Assembly: GCA_022826805.1 (NCBI GenBank)
Contig: JAJDUH010000024.1
Coordinates: 140,611-204,610, forward strand
From: Candidatus Poribacteria bacterium
Lineage (GTDB): Bacteria; Poribacteria; WGA-4E; WGA-3G
DNA: 64,000 nucleotides
Direction of reading: 5' to 3'
The position numbers and the translations under genes were made by a program. Positions 26,370-35,036 of the stretch are shown here, one piece after another. The notes beneath the pieces are model-generated. The model saw nothing but the letters and a program-made list of their open reading frames with translations. It was not told the DNA's origin and searched no databases. How positions within the stretch are numbered: position 1 is the stretch's first letter; every line of letters starts with the position of its first letter.

Positions 26370-26499
26370 AGTTGTCAGTCGTCTGCTGCGCAGGTTTTCA
26401 GTTATCAGTTAAGATATCGTCATGTAACAATCAAGCCGAGGGTAGATTGTGACAAAGGAGGCTCTGAACCCACAACCCATAACCGATAACTGATGACTA
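26370..26499. repeat. Long palindromic repeat, family R1
   Basis: AGTTGTCAGTCGTC ... TTTTCAGTTATCAGTTAAGA, core TGTAACAATCaagccgaggGTAGATTGTGACA, closing AACCGATAACTGATGACT. Lies in the divergent gap between the TAXI protein and the CsgG-like gene. Confidence 0.75.
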
Positions 26500-26595
26500 T
26501 AAGAATACCAGATATTTAATGTAAAGCAAAGACAAATTTTGCCGCGTGTGGGCAAAAGGTTTGGGTGGGTGTGTTCCTCCAAGGCTTAAATTTTC

Positions 26596-26624
26596 TTGAT
26601 AAATGTCTACGGAACTGTTACACT
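26596..26624 (+). promoter_or_regulatory. Promoter upstream of CsgG-like gene
   Basis: TTGATA (26596-26601), 17 bp, TACACT (26619-26624), about 40 bp before the chosen ATG at 26664. Confidence 0.5.
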
Positions 26625-26663
26625 TTAAAGTCAAGAGACAAACAAAGGAGGCTACAAAAAACA

Positions 26664-27929
26664 ATGAGACGTTTCTGCTCATATGTATTATTGGTGGGAT
26701 TTAGCCTGTGTTTCATTATCGGTCCTGTCGCTGTTAGCGACGCTGCGACAAAAAAACGGATTGCTGTTCTCTATTTTGAGGACCACAGCCGCTTTGATTC
26801 GCCCACCGGGTGTGGTTGTATACCCAGTTTTATCGGAAATATGGTCACCACAAAGAAACGATGGGATTTGGAGGCAGGATTTGCCAAAATGCTTAACCGG
26901 AAATTGGTGGAAACGAACGTGTATGAACCGATAAGCAAGGATGAACTTTTGGATGCTATGGCGTCTATGACGCTCTCGCGGCAGAGCTTAAGGAAACTGG
27001 ATCAGGAGCAACGCGCTACACTTGCTAAGCGTTTGAATGCGGATGTGATTGTGATGGGTGATATCCGTACGTTTAATCAGGAACGTTTGAGAACTAACGC
27101 TTCTCGTACACTCCGTGAGGGTGGACGTCAGTCGCAGCGGGGGACTGCAAGCTACATGGCTCCCGTTATTTTGCGTGGTTCCCTCCACCGTGCCACGATT
27201 AAACTGAATATGAAATTTTACAATACCGCGGGTAGTGTTGTCGCTGAACCGCGCGTTTCTGCCAGTCGTGACCATTCATACGCTGGTACAAAATTTGCTT
27301 CCCTTGAAGCGAGCGTGACTGAGGAAGGGACGAACCTTACTTTTGGTCAGACACCGGACACTCGGCGGAAAAATCCACGCCCAATCGTCAAGCCGACGGA
27401 GTTAAATGAAATCCAGTTTGCGAGTGCTGAATATGATAGAACACTTTTCGGTTTCGTAACGCATGAGGTGCTCATCAAAGTCGTTTTAGCGCTCCGTGAT
27501 AGTGTCGGACCCAATTTTATTACACCTTGGGAATCGAAGACCGACGCTGGAAAAAAAGCAAAGGAAACGCCCACAAAGGCAGATGGGCCTATCAAAGGGA
27601 AGATCCAATATGTGGATAACGAGGACCTTGATAAGATTTATATTAATATCGGCTCTAACAGAGGTATTGCTATCAACCAAGAGTTTGCTGTTTATACCAG
27701 AGGTAAACCGGTGCGGGACTTAGACACTGGTGAAGTCCTGACTTACCTTGAAAAGCAGGTAGCGGTCGTGGCGGTTGCCGAAATCCTCAATGATAAGATT
27801 TCCGTGTTCCGTGTCGTTGAAATGACAGAACAGCTCAAAATCGGCGATGTTGTTCGCGAGTTTACCGCCGATTCCGCCGCATCCGGACAATCCGCTTCTG
27901 AAGCAGATGCGGCTAAAGAGGAGAAATAG
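26664..27929 (+). CDS. CsgG-like lipoprotein-type secretion/assembly protein
   Basis: A 421-residue exported protein. The start is ATG 26664, with AAAGGAGG upstream and a signal peptide after it (to about residue 28); the open frame itself begins at 26565. The N-terminal half is CsgG/curli-assembly-like (KRIAVLYFEDHS, LNRKLVETNVYEPISKDEL, LAKRLNADVIVMGDI), and the C-terminal part resembles FlgT-type domains (KIYINIGSNRGIAINQEFAVYTRG). No lipobox cysteine is obvious and no curli subunit gene is nearby. Likely periplasmic or outer-membrane; precise role unknown. Followed after 20 bp by a XylF-like gene, probably one transcript. Confidence 0.7.
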   Translation: MRRFCSYVLLVGFSLCFIIGPVAVSDAATKKRIAVLYFEDHSRFDSPTGCGCIPSFIGNMVTTKKRWDLEAGFAKMLNRKLVETNVYEPISKDELLDAMASMTLSRQSLRKLDQEQRATLAKRLNADVIVMGDIRTFNQERLRTNASRTLREGGRQSQRGTASYMAPVILRGSLHRATIKLNMKFYNTAGSVVAEPRVSASRDHSYAGTKFASLEASVTEEGTNLTFGQTPDTRRKNPRPIVKPTELNEIQFASAEYDRTLFGFVTHEVLIKVVLALRDSVGPNFITPWESKTDAGKKAKETPTKADGPIKGKIQYVDNEDLDKIYINIGSNRGIAINQEFAVYTRGKPVRDLDTGEVLTYLEKQVAVVAVAEILNDKISVFRVVEMTEQLKIGDVVREFTADSAASGQSASEADAAKEEK

Positions 27930-27949
27930 AATTTTGAAAAGGAGTGCTT

Positions 27950-29062
27950 ATGATACGTCTCTCGACTTCTTACGGCAAAGTTTGTGTGCGGTCATTGCTT
28001 TTCTGCTTTTTGGCAATGGGGCTTGTAATACTATTCGGGTGTGCAGATCCGAGTACGGAAAAGAAAGGTGAGCAAACAGACTCCACTGCCGGTCAGTCAT
28101 CCTCAGATGGAATGGACAAGAAAATTAAGATCGGTTTGTCCATGGACTCCTTACGTGTGGAACGGTGGCAAAAAGACAGGGATATCTTCATAGCTGAAGC
28201 GGAGAAACTCGGTGCCGAAGTTATTGTTCAGTCTGCCGATGGCGATGAAAGGCGACAAAATGCACAAGCGGAGAACATGATCACACAGGGTGTGGATGTT
28301 CTCGTTGTCATTCCCAAGGATAGTGTTGCTGCCGCCCAAATTGTCCAAGCCGCGCATGCAGAGGGGATCAAGGTGGTGGCGTATGACCGGTTGATTCGTG
28401 AAAGTTCGCCGGATCTTTATATCTCTTTCGACAATGAGCAGGTTGGATATCTGCAAGCTGAGTATCTGATTCGTCAGAAGCCGGAGGGGGACTATTTCCT
28501 ACTCGGTGGTGCGCCAACGGACAATAACGCGCAGCTCCTTCGGAAAGGGCAGATGCGTGCTTTGCAAGCCGCAATTGATAGTGGGGACATCCGATTGGTA
28601 GCAGATGGACAACACTGGGCGGTCAATTGGGATCCACGCGATGCCCTTAAGAAGGCGGAACAGGTCTTAACACAGACGAACAACCAAGTAGATGCTGTAG
28701 TCGCCTCCAACGATGGAACTGCTGGTGGTGTTATCCAGGCGCTTGAAGGGCAAAACTTGGCAGGAAGCGTCCTTGTTTCGGGTCAGGACGCGGAACTCGC
28801 TGCGTGTCAGCGGATTGTCAAGGGTTCGCAAACGATGACGGTTTATAAACCGATTCATCTCATCGCAACGAAAGCGGCACAAGCTGCTGTCGCACTCGCA
28901 AAGGGTGAAATAATCACTGAAGCCACGCAGACCGTTAATAACGGCAAAGTTGAGGTGCCATCGATACTGCTTACGCCTATCCAAGTTGACAAGATGAACC
29001 TTGATGAGGTCGTCATTAAGGATGGATTTCACACACGCGAAGCCGTTTATCAGACGGAGTAG
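27950..29062 (+). CDS. XylF-like sugar ABC transporter substrate-binding lipoprotein
   Basis: 370-residue periplasmic binding protein of the D-xylose/ribose type (peripla_BP_4). Lipobox ILFGC near residue 31, then KIKIGLSMDSLRVERWQKDRDIF, AQAENMITQGVDVLVVIPKD, VVAYDRLI, YISFDNEQVGYLQAEYL, VVASNDGTAGGVIQAL and SGQDAE, all hallmarks of XylF. AAGGAG precedes ATG 27950. The ATPase and permease (XylG, XylH) are not adjacent; the next gene is an unrelated peptide-type permease. Confidence 0.85.
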   Translation: MIRLSTSYGKVCVRSLLFCFLAMGLVILFGCADPSTEKKGEQTDSTAGQSSSDGMDKKIKIGLSMDSLRVERWQKDRDIFIAEAEKLGAEVIVQSADGDERRQNAQAENMITQGVDVLVVIPKDSVAAAQIVQAAHAEGIKVVAYDRLIRESSPDLYISFDNEQVGYLQAEYLIRQKPEGDYFLLGGAPTDNNAQLLRKGQMRALQAAIDSGDIRLVADGQHWAVNWDPRDALKKAEQVLTQTNNQVDAVVASNDGTAGGVIQALEGQNLAGSVLVSGQDAELAACQRIVKGSQTMTVYKPIHLIATKAAQAAVALAKGEIITEATQTVNNGKVEVPSILLTPIQVDKMNLDEVVIKDGFHTREAVYQTE

Positions 29063-29074
29063 TTGTCAGTCAAC

Positions 29075-30247
29075 ATGCCTATTTTTTTATTTGGAATAGA
29101 TACTGCGGACATCGGCATTGGGGACCGACTCGGGTGGGTGTGGTATTCTGATGCTTATCAGAATGTCATCATTTTTGCCTGTGGGGTCTTTGTATGGTGG
29201 CTTCTTCGATACGCCTCTCAACTGGAACATTGGCGGAACGCTGCGAGACAGATTCGTAAAAATCGGATTGCTATTGTCTGTTTCTTTATTCTTTTAGGAT
29301 ACCTTCTCATCGGTGTACTGGATAGCATTAGTTGGCGGGACCCGTTATTTAACCAAGAAAGTGTTCTAACCCGCAGCGAGAATGGGCGGGTTGTTTACAG
29401 ACCGAGATCACTCAGTCTCCTCGACAGACTTTGCACACCCCTTCGGGAGCGGACGGAGAAAACTTATTCTGCCCCCTTAGCAACGCACTTATATGCCAAA
29501 AGTACAGTCCAGACGCCTGATGGACGGACGACTCGCGAATACCCACCTCTTGAATATCCGCGCGCACACCTTTTGGGCACCGATAAGGTCGGTAGCGATG
29601 TCTTTTATCGTGCCTTAAAGGGCATCCGTACCGGACTCATCATCGGTGGATTTACCACTTTAATTGCTGTACCTTTTGCTATATTTTTCGGTGTTGTTGC
29701 TGGTTACTTCGGTGGTTGGATAGATGATATTATTCAGTATATCTACGCCACGCTTGAGTCGATTCCGGCTATCCTTCTTATTATTGCTTTCATGCTCCTC
29801 TTTGGACAGGGCTTATTCAATCTCTGCCTCATCATGGGTATTAGCAGTTGGGTGGGTCTGTGCCGTATCTTGCGTGGTGAGACGCTGAGACTCCGGGAGT
29901 TGGAGTACGTACAAGCCGCTGAAGCCTTCGGTGTACGTCGTGGATTCATTATTCTCAAGCATCTCGTTCCGAACCTCCTGCATATCGTGTTGATTACCTC
30001 TATCTTGGGGTTTAGCAATTTCGTGCTGGCAGAAGCCGTGCTCAGCTATCTCCAAATTGGCGTTGAGCCGACAATGGGAAGTTGGGGGAATATGATTAAC
30101 ACTGCGCGTTTGGAACTCGCGCGTGATCCGATTGTCTGGTGGAATCTTACCGCAGCGTTTGCTTTCATGTTTGGGTTGGTGCTACCGGCGAATCTGTTCG
30201 GTGATGCTGTCCGCGATGCCTTGGATCCGAGGTTGCGGACGGGGTGA
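29075..30247 (+). CDS. DppC/OppC-type ABC transporter permease
   Basis: About 390 residues. One helix at the start (FACGVFVWWLL), then the conserved OppC N-terminal region with a second helix, a ~115-residue periplasmic insert, HLLGTDKVGSDVFYRALKGIRTGL (the family entry motif), five more helices and the EAA loop LRELEYVQAAEAFGV. Ends GDAVRDALDPRLRTG, the typical C-terminus. It would import oligopeptides or nickel with a partner permease DppB and ATPases that are not in the window. ATG 29075 is preferred over an upstream TTG (29063); no clear ribosome site. Confidence 0.85.
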   Translation: MPIFLFGIDTADIGIGDRLGWVWYSDAYQNVIIFACGVFVWWLLRYASQLEHWRNAARQIRKNRIAIVCFFILLGYLLIGVLDSISWRDPLFNQESVLTRSENGRVVYRPRSLSLLDRLCTPLRERTEKTYSAPLATHLYAKSTVQTPDGRTTREYPPLEYPRAHLLGTDKVGSDVFYRALKGIRTGLIIGGFTTLIAVPFAIFFGVVAGYFGGWIDDIIQYIYATLESIPAILLIIAFMLLFGQGLFNLCLIMGISSWVGLCRILRGETLRLRELEYVQAAEAFGVRRGFIILKHLVPNLLHIVLITSILGFSNFVLAEAVLSYLQIGVEPTMGSWGNMINTARLELARDPIVWWNLTAAFAFMFGLVLPANLFGDAVRDALDPRLRTG

Positions 30248-30274
30248 ACAAACAATTTCTTGTCTGTTTAAAAA

Positions 30275-30304
30275 CAAACAACGGGCGGCATTGCCCGTTG
30301 TTTG
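30275..30304. terminator. Bidirectional intrinsic terminator
   Basis: Perfect 12-bp stem CAAACAACGGGC/GCCCGTTGTTTG with a 6-nt loop between convergent genes. On the minus strand it is followed by GTTTTTAAAC and on the plus strand by CATTTTC, so it can end both the ferritin-side operon and the permease transcript. Confidence 0.85.
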
Positions 30305-30333
30305 CATTTTCAGTATGTTTTGTTCTCGTGAGA

Positions 30334-30795
30334 TTACTTTTGCTCAAATTCCTTGAGGAACCCGATAAATTCCCTGCGGTGTTTCTCTTCATCGGCGAGA
30401 AGTTTGATGCAGAGGTCTTGCGTAACATAATCAATCCCGTCGCACATACGAATAATCTTATTGTATTGATCGCACGCGAGGTTTTCTGCCTCGATGACCC
30501 CACGGATCGTTGATATAAGGTCTGTGGAATCTTTCGGCGGTTGGAGCGATGCCTGCTCTGCTTTAAAGCTGAACGAACCTGGCACCCTGCCGCCGATTTC
30601 CTTGATACGATTTGCTAATTCTTGGGCGTGTGCTAATTCCGCTTCGATATCTGTTGCTAGGGATTTCTTAATCTCTTCGGCGCGGATACCATCTAAATCG
30701 ACCGAAATTGCAATATAGTTAATTGTTGCCTCTACTTCGAGCCAATAGGCACAGGTGAGTTCTTCTATGATAGTGTTGGTTGTTACTTGACTCAT
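30334..30795 (-). CDS. Ferritin-like di-iron protein
   Basis: Four-helix ferritin-like protein of 153 residues. Metal-ligand candidates are spaced as expected: Glu in YWLEVEATINY, the ExxH pair in DIEAELAHAQEL, Glu in VIEAENLACDQY, and the ExxH of LLADEEKHRREF. Resembles bacterioferritin/Dps-like ferritin-domain proteins; could store iron or detoxify peroxide in the cytosol. As the last gene of the heme-uptake cluster it may take up iron released from heme. AGGAG upstream supports the start. Confidence 0.8.
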   Translation of the reverse strand: MSQVTTNTIIEELTCAYWLEVEATINYIAISVDLDGIRAEEIKKSLATDIEAELAHAQELANRIKEIGGRVPGSFSFKAEQASLQPPKDSTDLISTIRGVIEAENLACDQYNKIIRMCDGIDYVTQDLCIKLLADEEKHRREFIGFLKEFEQK

Positions 30796-30913
30796 GATGT
30801 ATCTCCTATGTAGATGATTACATTTTAATTAAACTGTTAATTTGCCTAATTAGTTTACCATAACTTAAGACGAAGTTCAACTGTTTTCTGTTTCAGAAAT
30901 GTCGATGAAATTT

Positions 30914-31684
30914 CTACAGGATATTCAAACTCGGCATCACCCACGGATAGCCATTGGGATGTGGTAGCACCTCAAATGGGATACCGTAGGTTTCTGATAG
31001 GAGATCCAAAGTTAGCACAGTTTTGGGGGGACCGCACGCAATAGAAATCCCATTTTTCAATAGCAACAGTTGATCGGCGTACATTGATGCGAGATTCAGA
31101 TCGTGGATGGCTGTAATAACGGTTTTGCCTCGACTGCAAATCGTTTTGCACAAGTTGAGTATCTGAACTTGGTGCTTCGGGTCCAGATGATTGGTGGGTT
31201 CGTCGAGTAAAAACAGTCCTGGGACTTGCGTAAGAATTCGAGCAAAATCGACGCGACTCGCTTCGCCACCGGATAGGGTCGGATAGAGCCGTTCCTCAAA
31301 TATATCAGCTTCGACTTGTTGTAGCGCTTCTTTGGCAATTGAGACGTCGTCGGTTGTCTCTTTTGTGCCGTTGAGGTGCGGATGTCGACCAAACAGCGCG
31401 ACCTCCAAACTGGTAAAAGGGAAGTTTATATCTCGTTTTTGTTGGAGATAGGCACGGAGGCGTGCTAATTCTTTTGGTTCGTAGTTATGAATAGGTTTGT
31501 CAAAGAGCCGAATTTCACCAGTCGTTGGTATAAGTTCTCCAGAAATTAGCCGCAGAAGTGTCGATTTCCCCGCCCCGTTGGGACCGACGAAACCCCACAA
31601 CATTCCGCTTTTGATTGTGGCGTTGATGTTCCGGACTAACCACTTCCCGCCAATGCGGTAACCAACCTGTTCCAATTCAATCAT
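30914..31684 (-). CDS. hmuV: Heme ABC transporter ATPase
   Basis: 256-residue ATPase of the iron/heme (FecE/HmuV) family. Walker A is GPNGAGKS at residues 34-41, Q-loop YLQQKRDINFPFT, signature LSGGEASRV, Walker B LFLLDEPTNHLD, switch His in AIHDL. Pairs with the FecCD permease gene 12 bp upstream and HmuT. HmuV members use the LSGGE signature and the short size seen here; other metallo-chelate ATPases are possible but the HmuR/HmuY neighbours favour heme. Confidence 0.92.
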   Translation of the reverse strand: MIELEQVGYRIGGKWLVRNINATIKSGMLWGFVGPNGAGKSTLLRLISGELIPTTGEIRLFDKPIHNYEPKELARLRAYLQQKRDINFPFTSLEVALFGRHPHLNGTKETTDDVSIAKEALQQVEADIFEERLYPTLSGGEASRVDFARILTQVPGLFLLDEPTNHLDPKHQVQILNLCKTICSRGKTVITAIHDLNLASMYADQLLLLKNGISIACGPPKTVLTLDLLSETYGIPFEVLPHPNGYPWVMPSLNIL

Positions 31685-31696
31685 TGTATTTGCTTC

Positions 31697-32692
31697 CTAT
31701 AGAAAGACTTCGCGTTTAAATCTGAGTAGTAGCCAGAGGAAGAATGGACCACCGATGAGTGCTGTGACGATGCCAACGGGCAATTCTGCAGGTGCAACGA
31801 TAGTTCGTGAAAATAGGTCTGCTGAGACGAGCAGTATCGCGCCTCCTACTGCTGAACCGGGGAGTACATACCGATGATCTGCCCCGCCTAAGAGTCTTAA
31901 GAGATGTGGCACGACGAGTCCGACAAAACCGATACCACCTGCTGCTGAGACTGCAGCACCTACCGTTAGCGCAACACCAAAAACCGACCACCGTTTCAAA
32001 GTATCTGTTGAAACGCCGAGATGATACGCTTCAGATTCTCCCAAACTCATTGCATTCAGTGCCGCTGCCTGTCGTGACAACACAAACAACCCTATAATTG
32101 CAATCGGCAGGGTAATAAACACAACGGGCCATGTTGAACCGCCGAAACCGCCAAGCAGCCAAAAGGTTAGACTGCGCAGTTCCTCTTCGTCAGCAAGGAA
32201 GGTCATTAATCCGATACCTGCGCCAGCGAAACTGTTGAGGGCGATACCTGCGAGTAATAACGTTAGCGTTTGAACTTTTCCCTCTCCCTCCGCAATTTTC
32301 CATACACAGATCGTCACAAGCATCCCACATATAAAAGCGGCAATAGGTAGTCCCCACACACCTAACGCACCCCCACCGACAAGGACGATCCAGAGCGTTG
32401 CACCTAACCCTGCACCGGCTGTGACACCGATTAATCCCGGGTCTGCCAGTGGATTGCGAAAAATGCCTTGGAGTGTGGCGCCTGATATTGCTAACATCGC
32501 ACCAACAACAGCGGATAGAATGACACGCGGAAACCGTACGTGGACCAGAACTGCGAAGCCGTTTTCTCGGAAAAATAGAATCTCAGGGATGCGCCACGGT
32601 AGAATTTGATATGCCCCTATCCCCGCCGCGAGGCACATTGATACTGGAAGTAAACTGATGAGGATGAGCAGAATTTTCGTTCGCTTTTGCAT
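31697..32692 (-). CDS. hmuU: Heme ABC transporter permease (FecCD family)
   Basis: 331-residue FecCD permease with about nine to ten helices; typical motifs are RFPRVILSAVVGAMLAISGATLQGIFRNPLADPGLIGVTAGAGLGA, and GFVGLVVPHLLRLLGGADHRYVLPGSA. Forms the membrane channel of the HmuTUV transporter, moving heme from periplasm to cytosol. Followed by hmuV after 12 bp. Separated from hmuT by rpsD and a short propeller remnant. Confidence 0.92.
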   Translation of the reverse strand: MQKRTKILLILISLLPVSMCLAAGIGAYQILPWRIPEILFFRENGFAVLVHVRFPRVILSAVVGAMLAISGATLQGIFRNPLADPGLIGVTAGAGLGATLWIVLVGGGALGVWGLPIAAFICGMLVTICVWKIAEGEGKVQTLTLLLAGIALNSFAGAGIGLMTFLADEEELRSLTFWLLGGFGGSTWPVVFITLPIAIIGLFVLSRQAAALNAMSLGESEAYHLGVSTDTLKRWSVFGVALTVGAAVSAAGGIGFVGLVVPHLLRLLGGADHRYVLPGSAVGGAILLVSADLFSRTIVAPAELPVGIVTALIGGPFFLWLLLRFKREVFL

Positions 32693-32746
32693 ACGTGGGA
32701 TTCGACTTGGATTTGAGAGTGTTGTGTGAGTACCTCAGTTGTGTTT

Positions 32747-33055
32747 TTACGGCTTTCCAATACAAATCAGTCTTTTTCCTGTATGAATCAGGAACGCACC
32801 ATTAATAGCTGCTACCCCATAGACTCGACTTTCTATTGTTAATGCATTCTTACTCACGATAGAGGGTGCTGCTGCCTGCTGTTTTGAGGGAGCTTGTATT
32901 ACAGTTGTGTCTCCATCCTTGCCGAAGAAGTAGAGTTTGTCTCCTGCAACAATCGGTGATGCCCAACTTGAATCTTCTTGGAAAGCCGAATTTTCGAGTA
33001 TTACTGCAAAGAGTAAACAAAAGAACAGTGATGATTTGACTGTCATTTCTTTCAT
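32747..33055 (-). CDS. Short PQQ-propeller-like protein, probable remnant
   Basis: 102 residues: signal-like N-terminus (residues 6-23), then one repeat SSWASPIVAGDKLYFFGKDG, a spacer, and VYGVAAINGAFLIHTGKRLICIG. These two pieces match the start and end of a blade pair in PQQ-like beta-propeller proteins, which normally have six to eight blades over more than 350 residues. The simplest reading is a gene reduced by internal deletion but still in frame. Function doubtful. It lies between rpsD and hmuU. Confidence 0.5.
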   Translation of the reverse strand: MKEMTVKSSLFFCLLFAVILENSAFQEDSSWASPIVAGDKLYFFGKDGDTTVIQAPSKQQAAAPSIVSKNALTIESRVYGVAAINGAFLIHTGKRLICIGKP

Positions 33056-33074
33056 AACGTTTCTGAAGTGCAGG

Positions 33075-33689
33075 TCAAAGTAGACGCGAATAGTATTCTA
33101 TTACCAAGGGAAGTTCTAAAGGGAAGGGAACAGCATCAGCCTTTGGGAGCGACATAATTCGTATGGACACTGTTGATTCGTCAAATTCAAGCCACTCGGG
33201 ATGGCGCAATTCGGGACCGTCTAACAGTGCGATCTGAATGGGCTCAAGTTTTAGACTTTTTTCACGCGGTCGAATTACATCACCAATCTTGACACGGTAT
33301 GATGCGATATTGACGCGTTTATTGTTAACTGTTATATGATTATGATTGACTATTTGGCGTGCCGCAGGGATTGTCGGTGCAAGCCCTCCTCGAAAAACGA
33401 CATTATCAAGGCGGCGTTCGAGTAGTTCAATTATTTTATCGCCTGTTAAAGTTTTGCTTCGGATCGCTTCGCGAATAATTCGGCGAAGTTGGCGTTCGCT
33501 TACACCATAATTGAAACGTAGTTTCTGTTTTTCGATCAAACGAAGTTTATAGTCTTTAGGTCTCTGGGAATCTTGTCCGTGTTCACCTGGTCTGTAAGGG
33601 CGCTTGGCTATTGTTTTTCGGGAAAGTCCGGGTAGATCTACACCCAAAGCCCGCATCTTTTTTACCCTCGGTCCAGTATGTCGTGCCAT
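33075..33689 (-). CDS. rpsD: 30S ribosomal protein S4
   Basis: 204 residues, full length. Binds 16S rRNA early in 30S assembly. N-terminal RHTGPRVKKMRALGVDLPGLSRK and KRPYRPGEHG, then the S4 RNA-binding domain (ERRLDNVVFRGGLAPTIPAARQIVNHNHITVNN) and the GDVI block. The zinc-binding cysteines of the C+ type are absent. AGGAG precedes the ATG. Its position inside a heme-uptake cluster, away from the alpha operon (rpsM-rpsK-rpsD-rpoA-rplQ), is unusual. Whether it is the only copy cannot be told here. Confidence 0.95.
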   Translation of the reverse strand: MARHTGPRVKKMRALGVDLPGLSRKTIAKRPYRPGEHGQDSQRPKDYKLRLIEKQKLRFNYGVSERQLRRIIREAIRSKTLTGDKIIELLERRLDNVVFRGGLAPTIPAARQIVNHNHITVNNKRVNIASYRVKIGDVIRPREKSLKLEPIQIALLDGPELRHPEWLEFDESTVSIRIMSLPKADAVPFPLELPLVIEYYSRLL

Positions 33690-33798
33690 CTAAATGTTCT
33701 CCTATGAATAAAATTGTGCTTATGTTTTTATATAGATTCTACTGCAATGGAGTGCAGCGTTTAAGCCTTTCTGGGTTTTGAAATAGATTAGTCCGTTC

Positions 33799-34764
33799 TT
33801 AAGGCTTTTCTTTCTCTCCTGTGGCAGCGAAATACCCTTTGGTTTCGTAAATGCCTCGGAACAGATCGAGCGCAGCGCGCCCACAGCGGGGCCCGAATCC
33901 AGATAGATATTGTCCATCTAATGTTACGACGCGTCTGTTCTGTCCTGCTGGTGTGTGTGCTAAGCCCGGCAATTTAAGCAATCCGTCGATACCACCAACA
34001 GATTTCAGACTTGTGGGAAATAGGACATAGACATCTGGTTGTGCAGCAATTACTGCTTCCGCCGTCATTGGTTTGCTTCCTTCGATGTTTGCTGCTGCAT
34101 TCTCAGCCCCAATAATATCAAACATTGCCCCGGGTGCTGTGTCTGTTCCTAACACCAAAGTGGTTTGTGTGCCTCGTAAGTAGAGGAACAGTGCTTTCTG
34201 TTTCGACTGTTCCTTTCGCGAAGCGAGTTTGATTTCCAGTTTTTTAATATCAGCGTCTAAGGCTTCTATTAATTTCTCAGCCTGTTCCTTGCTTCCCACT
34301 GCTTTACCGATTGTTTGTAAGCGTTGCTTGGCTGTCTCAAAGCTGCGCGGCTCCTCAAGCAGTAAAACGGTTACGCCCGCCATACGGAGTTGTTGCACGA
34401 CCTGTGGTGGTCTCACATCGATGCGTCCAATTACCAGTGTTGGATTCAGAGAGAGAATCCCTTCGGCGTTGAGTCCATACTGATAGCCGACGCTTGGCAG
34501 CTTCTCTCTCACACCTTTTGGATATGTTGATGAAGCATCGCAGCCGACTACGTTATCGCCGACCTCTAAGGCAAACAAGATTTCGGTGGTGCTACCGTTG
34601 AGACTCACAATACGTTCTGATGATGTGATGACCACGGTATTGCCGTCTGCATCTGTTACCTCAATTGAATCTGCGACAGCGATGCAGAGTAGCATGCCGA
34701 ACAGGATGAAGAGCGAGACACTTAATATCCATGCCTTGAACAAGATTGACTGAAGGATTTGCAT
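33799..34764 (-). CDS. hmuT: Heme ABC transporter substrate-binding protein
   Basis: 321 residues from ATG 34764 (signal peptide follows directly; frame open to 34854). Cluster A periplasmic binding protein of the HmuT/BtuF fold: VTDADGNTVVITSSERIVSLNGSTTEILFALEVGDNVVGCD, PSVGYQYGLNAEGILSLNPTLVIG, and FGPRCGRAALDLFRGIY. Delivers heme to HmuUV. HmuT proteins usually coordinate heme with a tyrosine; a Tyr in VGYQYG is a candidate. Upstream lies HmuY, downstream rpsD. Confidence 0.9.
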   Translation of the reverse strand: MQILQSILFKAWILSVSLFILFGMLLCIAVADSIEVTDADGNTVVITSSERIVSLNGSTTEILFALEVGDNVVGCDASSTYPKGVREKLPSVGYQYGLNAEGILSLNPTLVIGRIDVRPPQVVQQLRMAGVTVLLLEEPRSFETAKQRLQTIGKAVGSKEQAEKLIEALDADIKKLEIKLASRKEQSKQKALFLYLRGTQTTLVLGTDTAPGAMFDIIGAENAAANIEGSKPMTAEAVIAAQPDVYVLFPTSLKSVGGIDGLLKLPGLAHTPAGQNRRVVTLDGQYLSGFGPRCGRAALDLFRGIYETKGYFAATGEKEKP

Positions 34765-35036
34765 TTTTTTTCTCCGTATGAAAATGAGTAGTTGGGCATG
34801 GTACCCGTCCAGGTTTAAGGAGTTTATGATGTACGGTGTTTCCATACCCAACATTCATGGACTCGGTGTCCAGTTGTTCAGTATAAAGTTCTTTACCACT
34901 GGGTCGCTGGTAACTTTCCTTAAGTTTGTCAAAAGAGAAATACAATAGTAACTCTGGAATCTGCCTATCACAGTTGTGGCTGTGAAAATCGAATATTTAA
35001 ACCAGAAACAGATACGAGTTTTATATTCTGCGTTGT

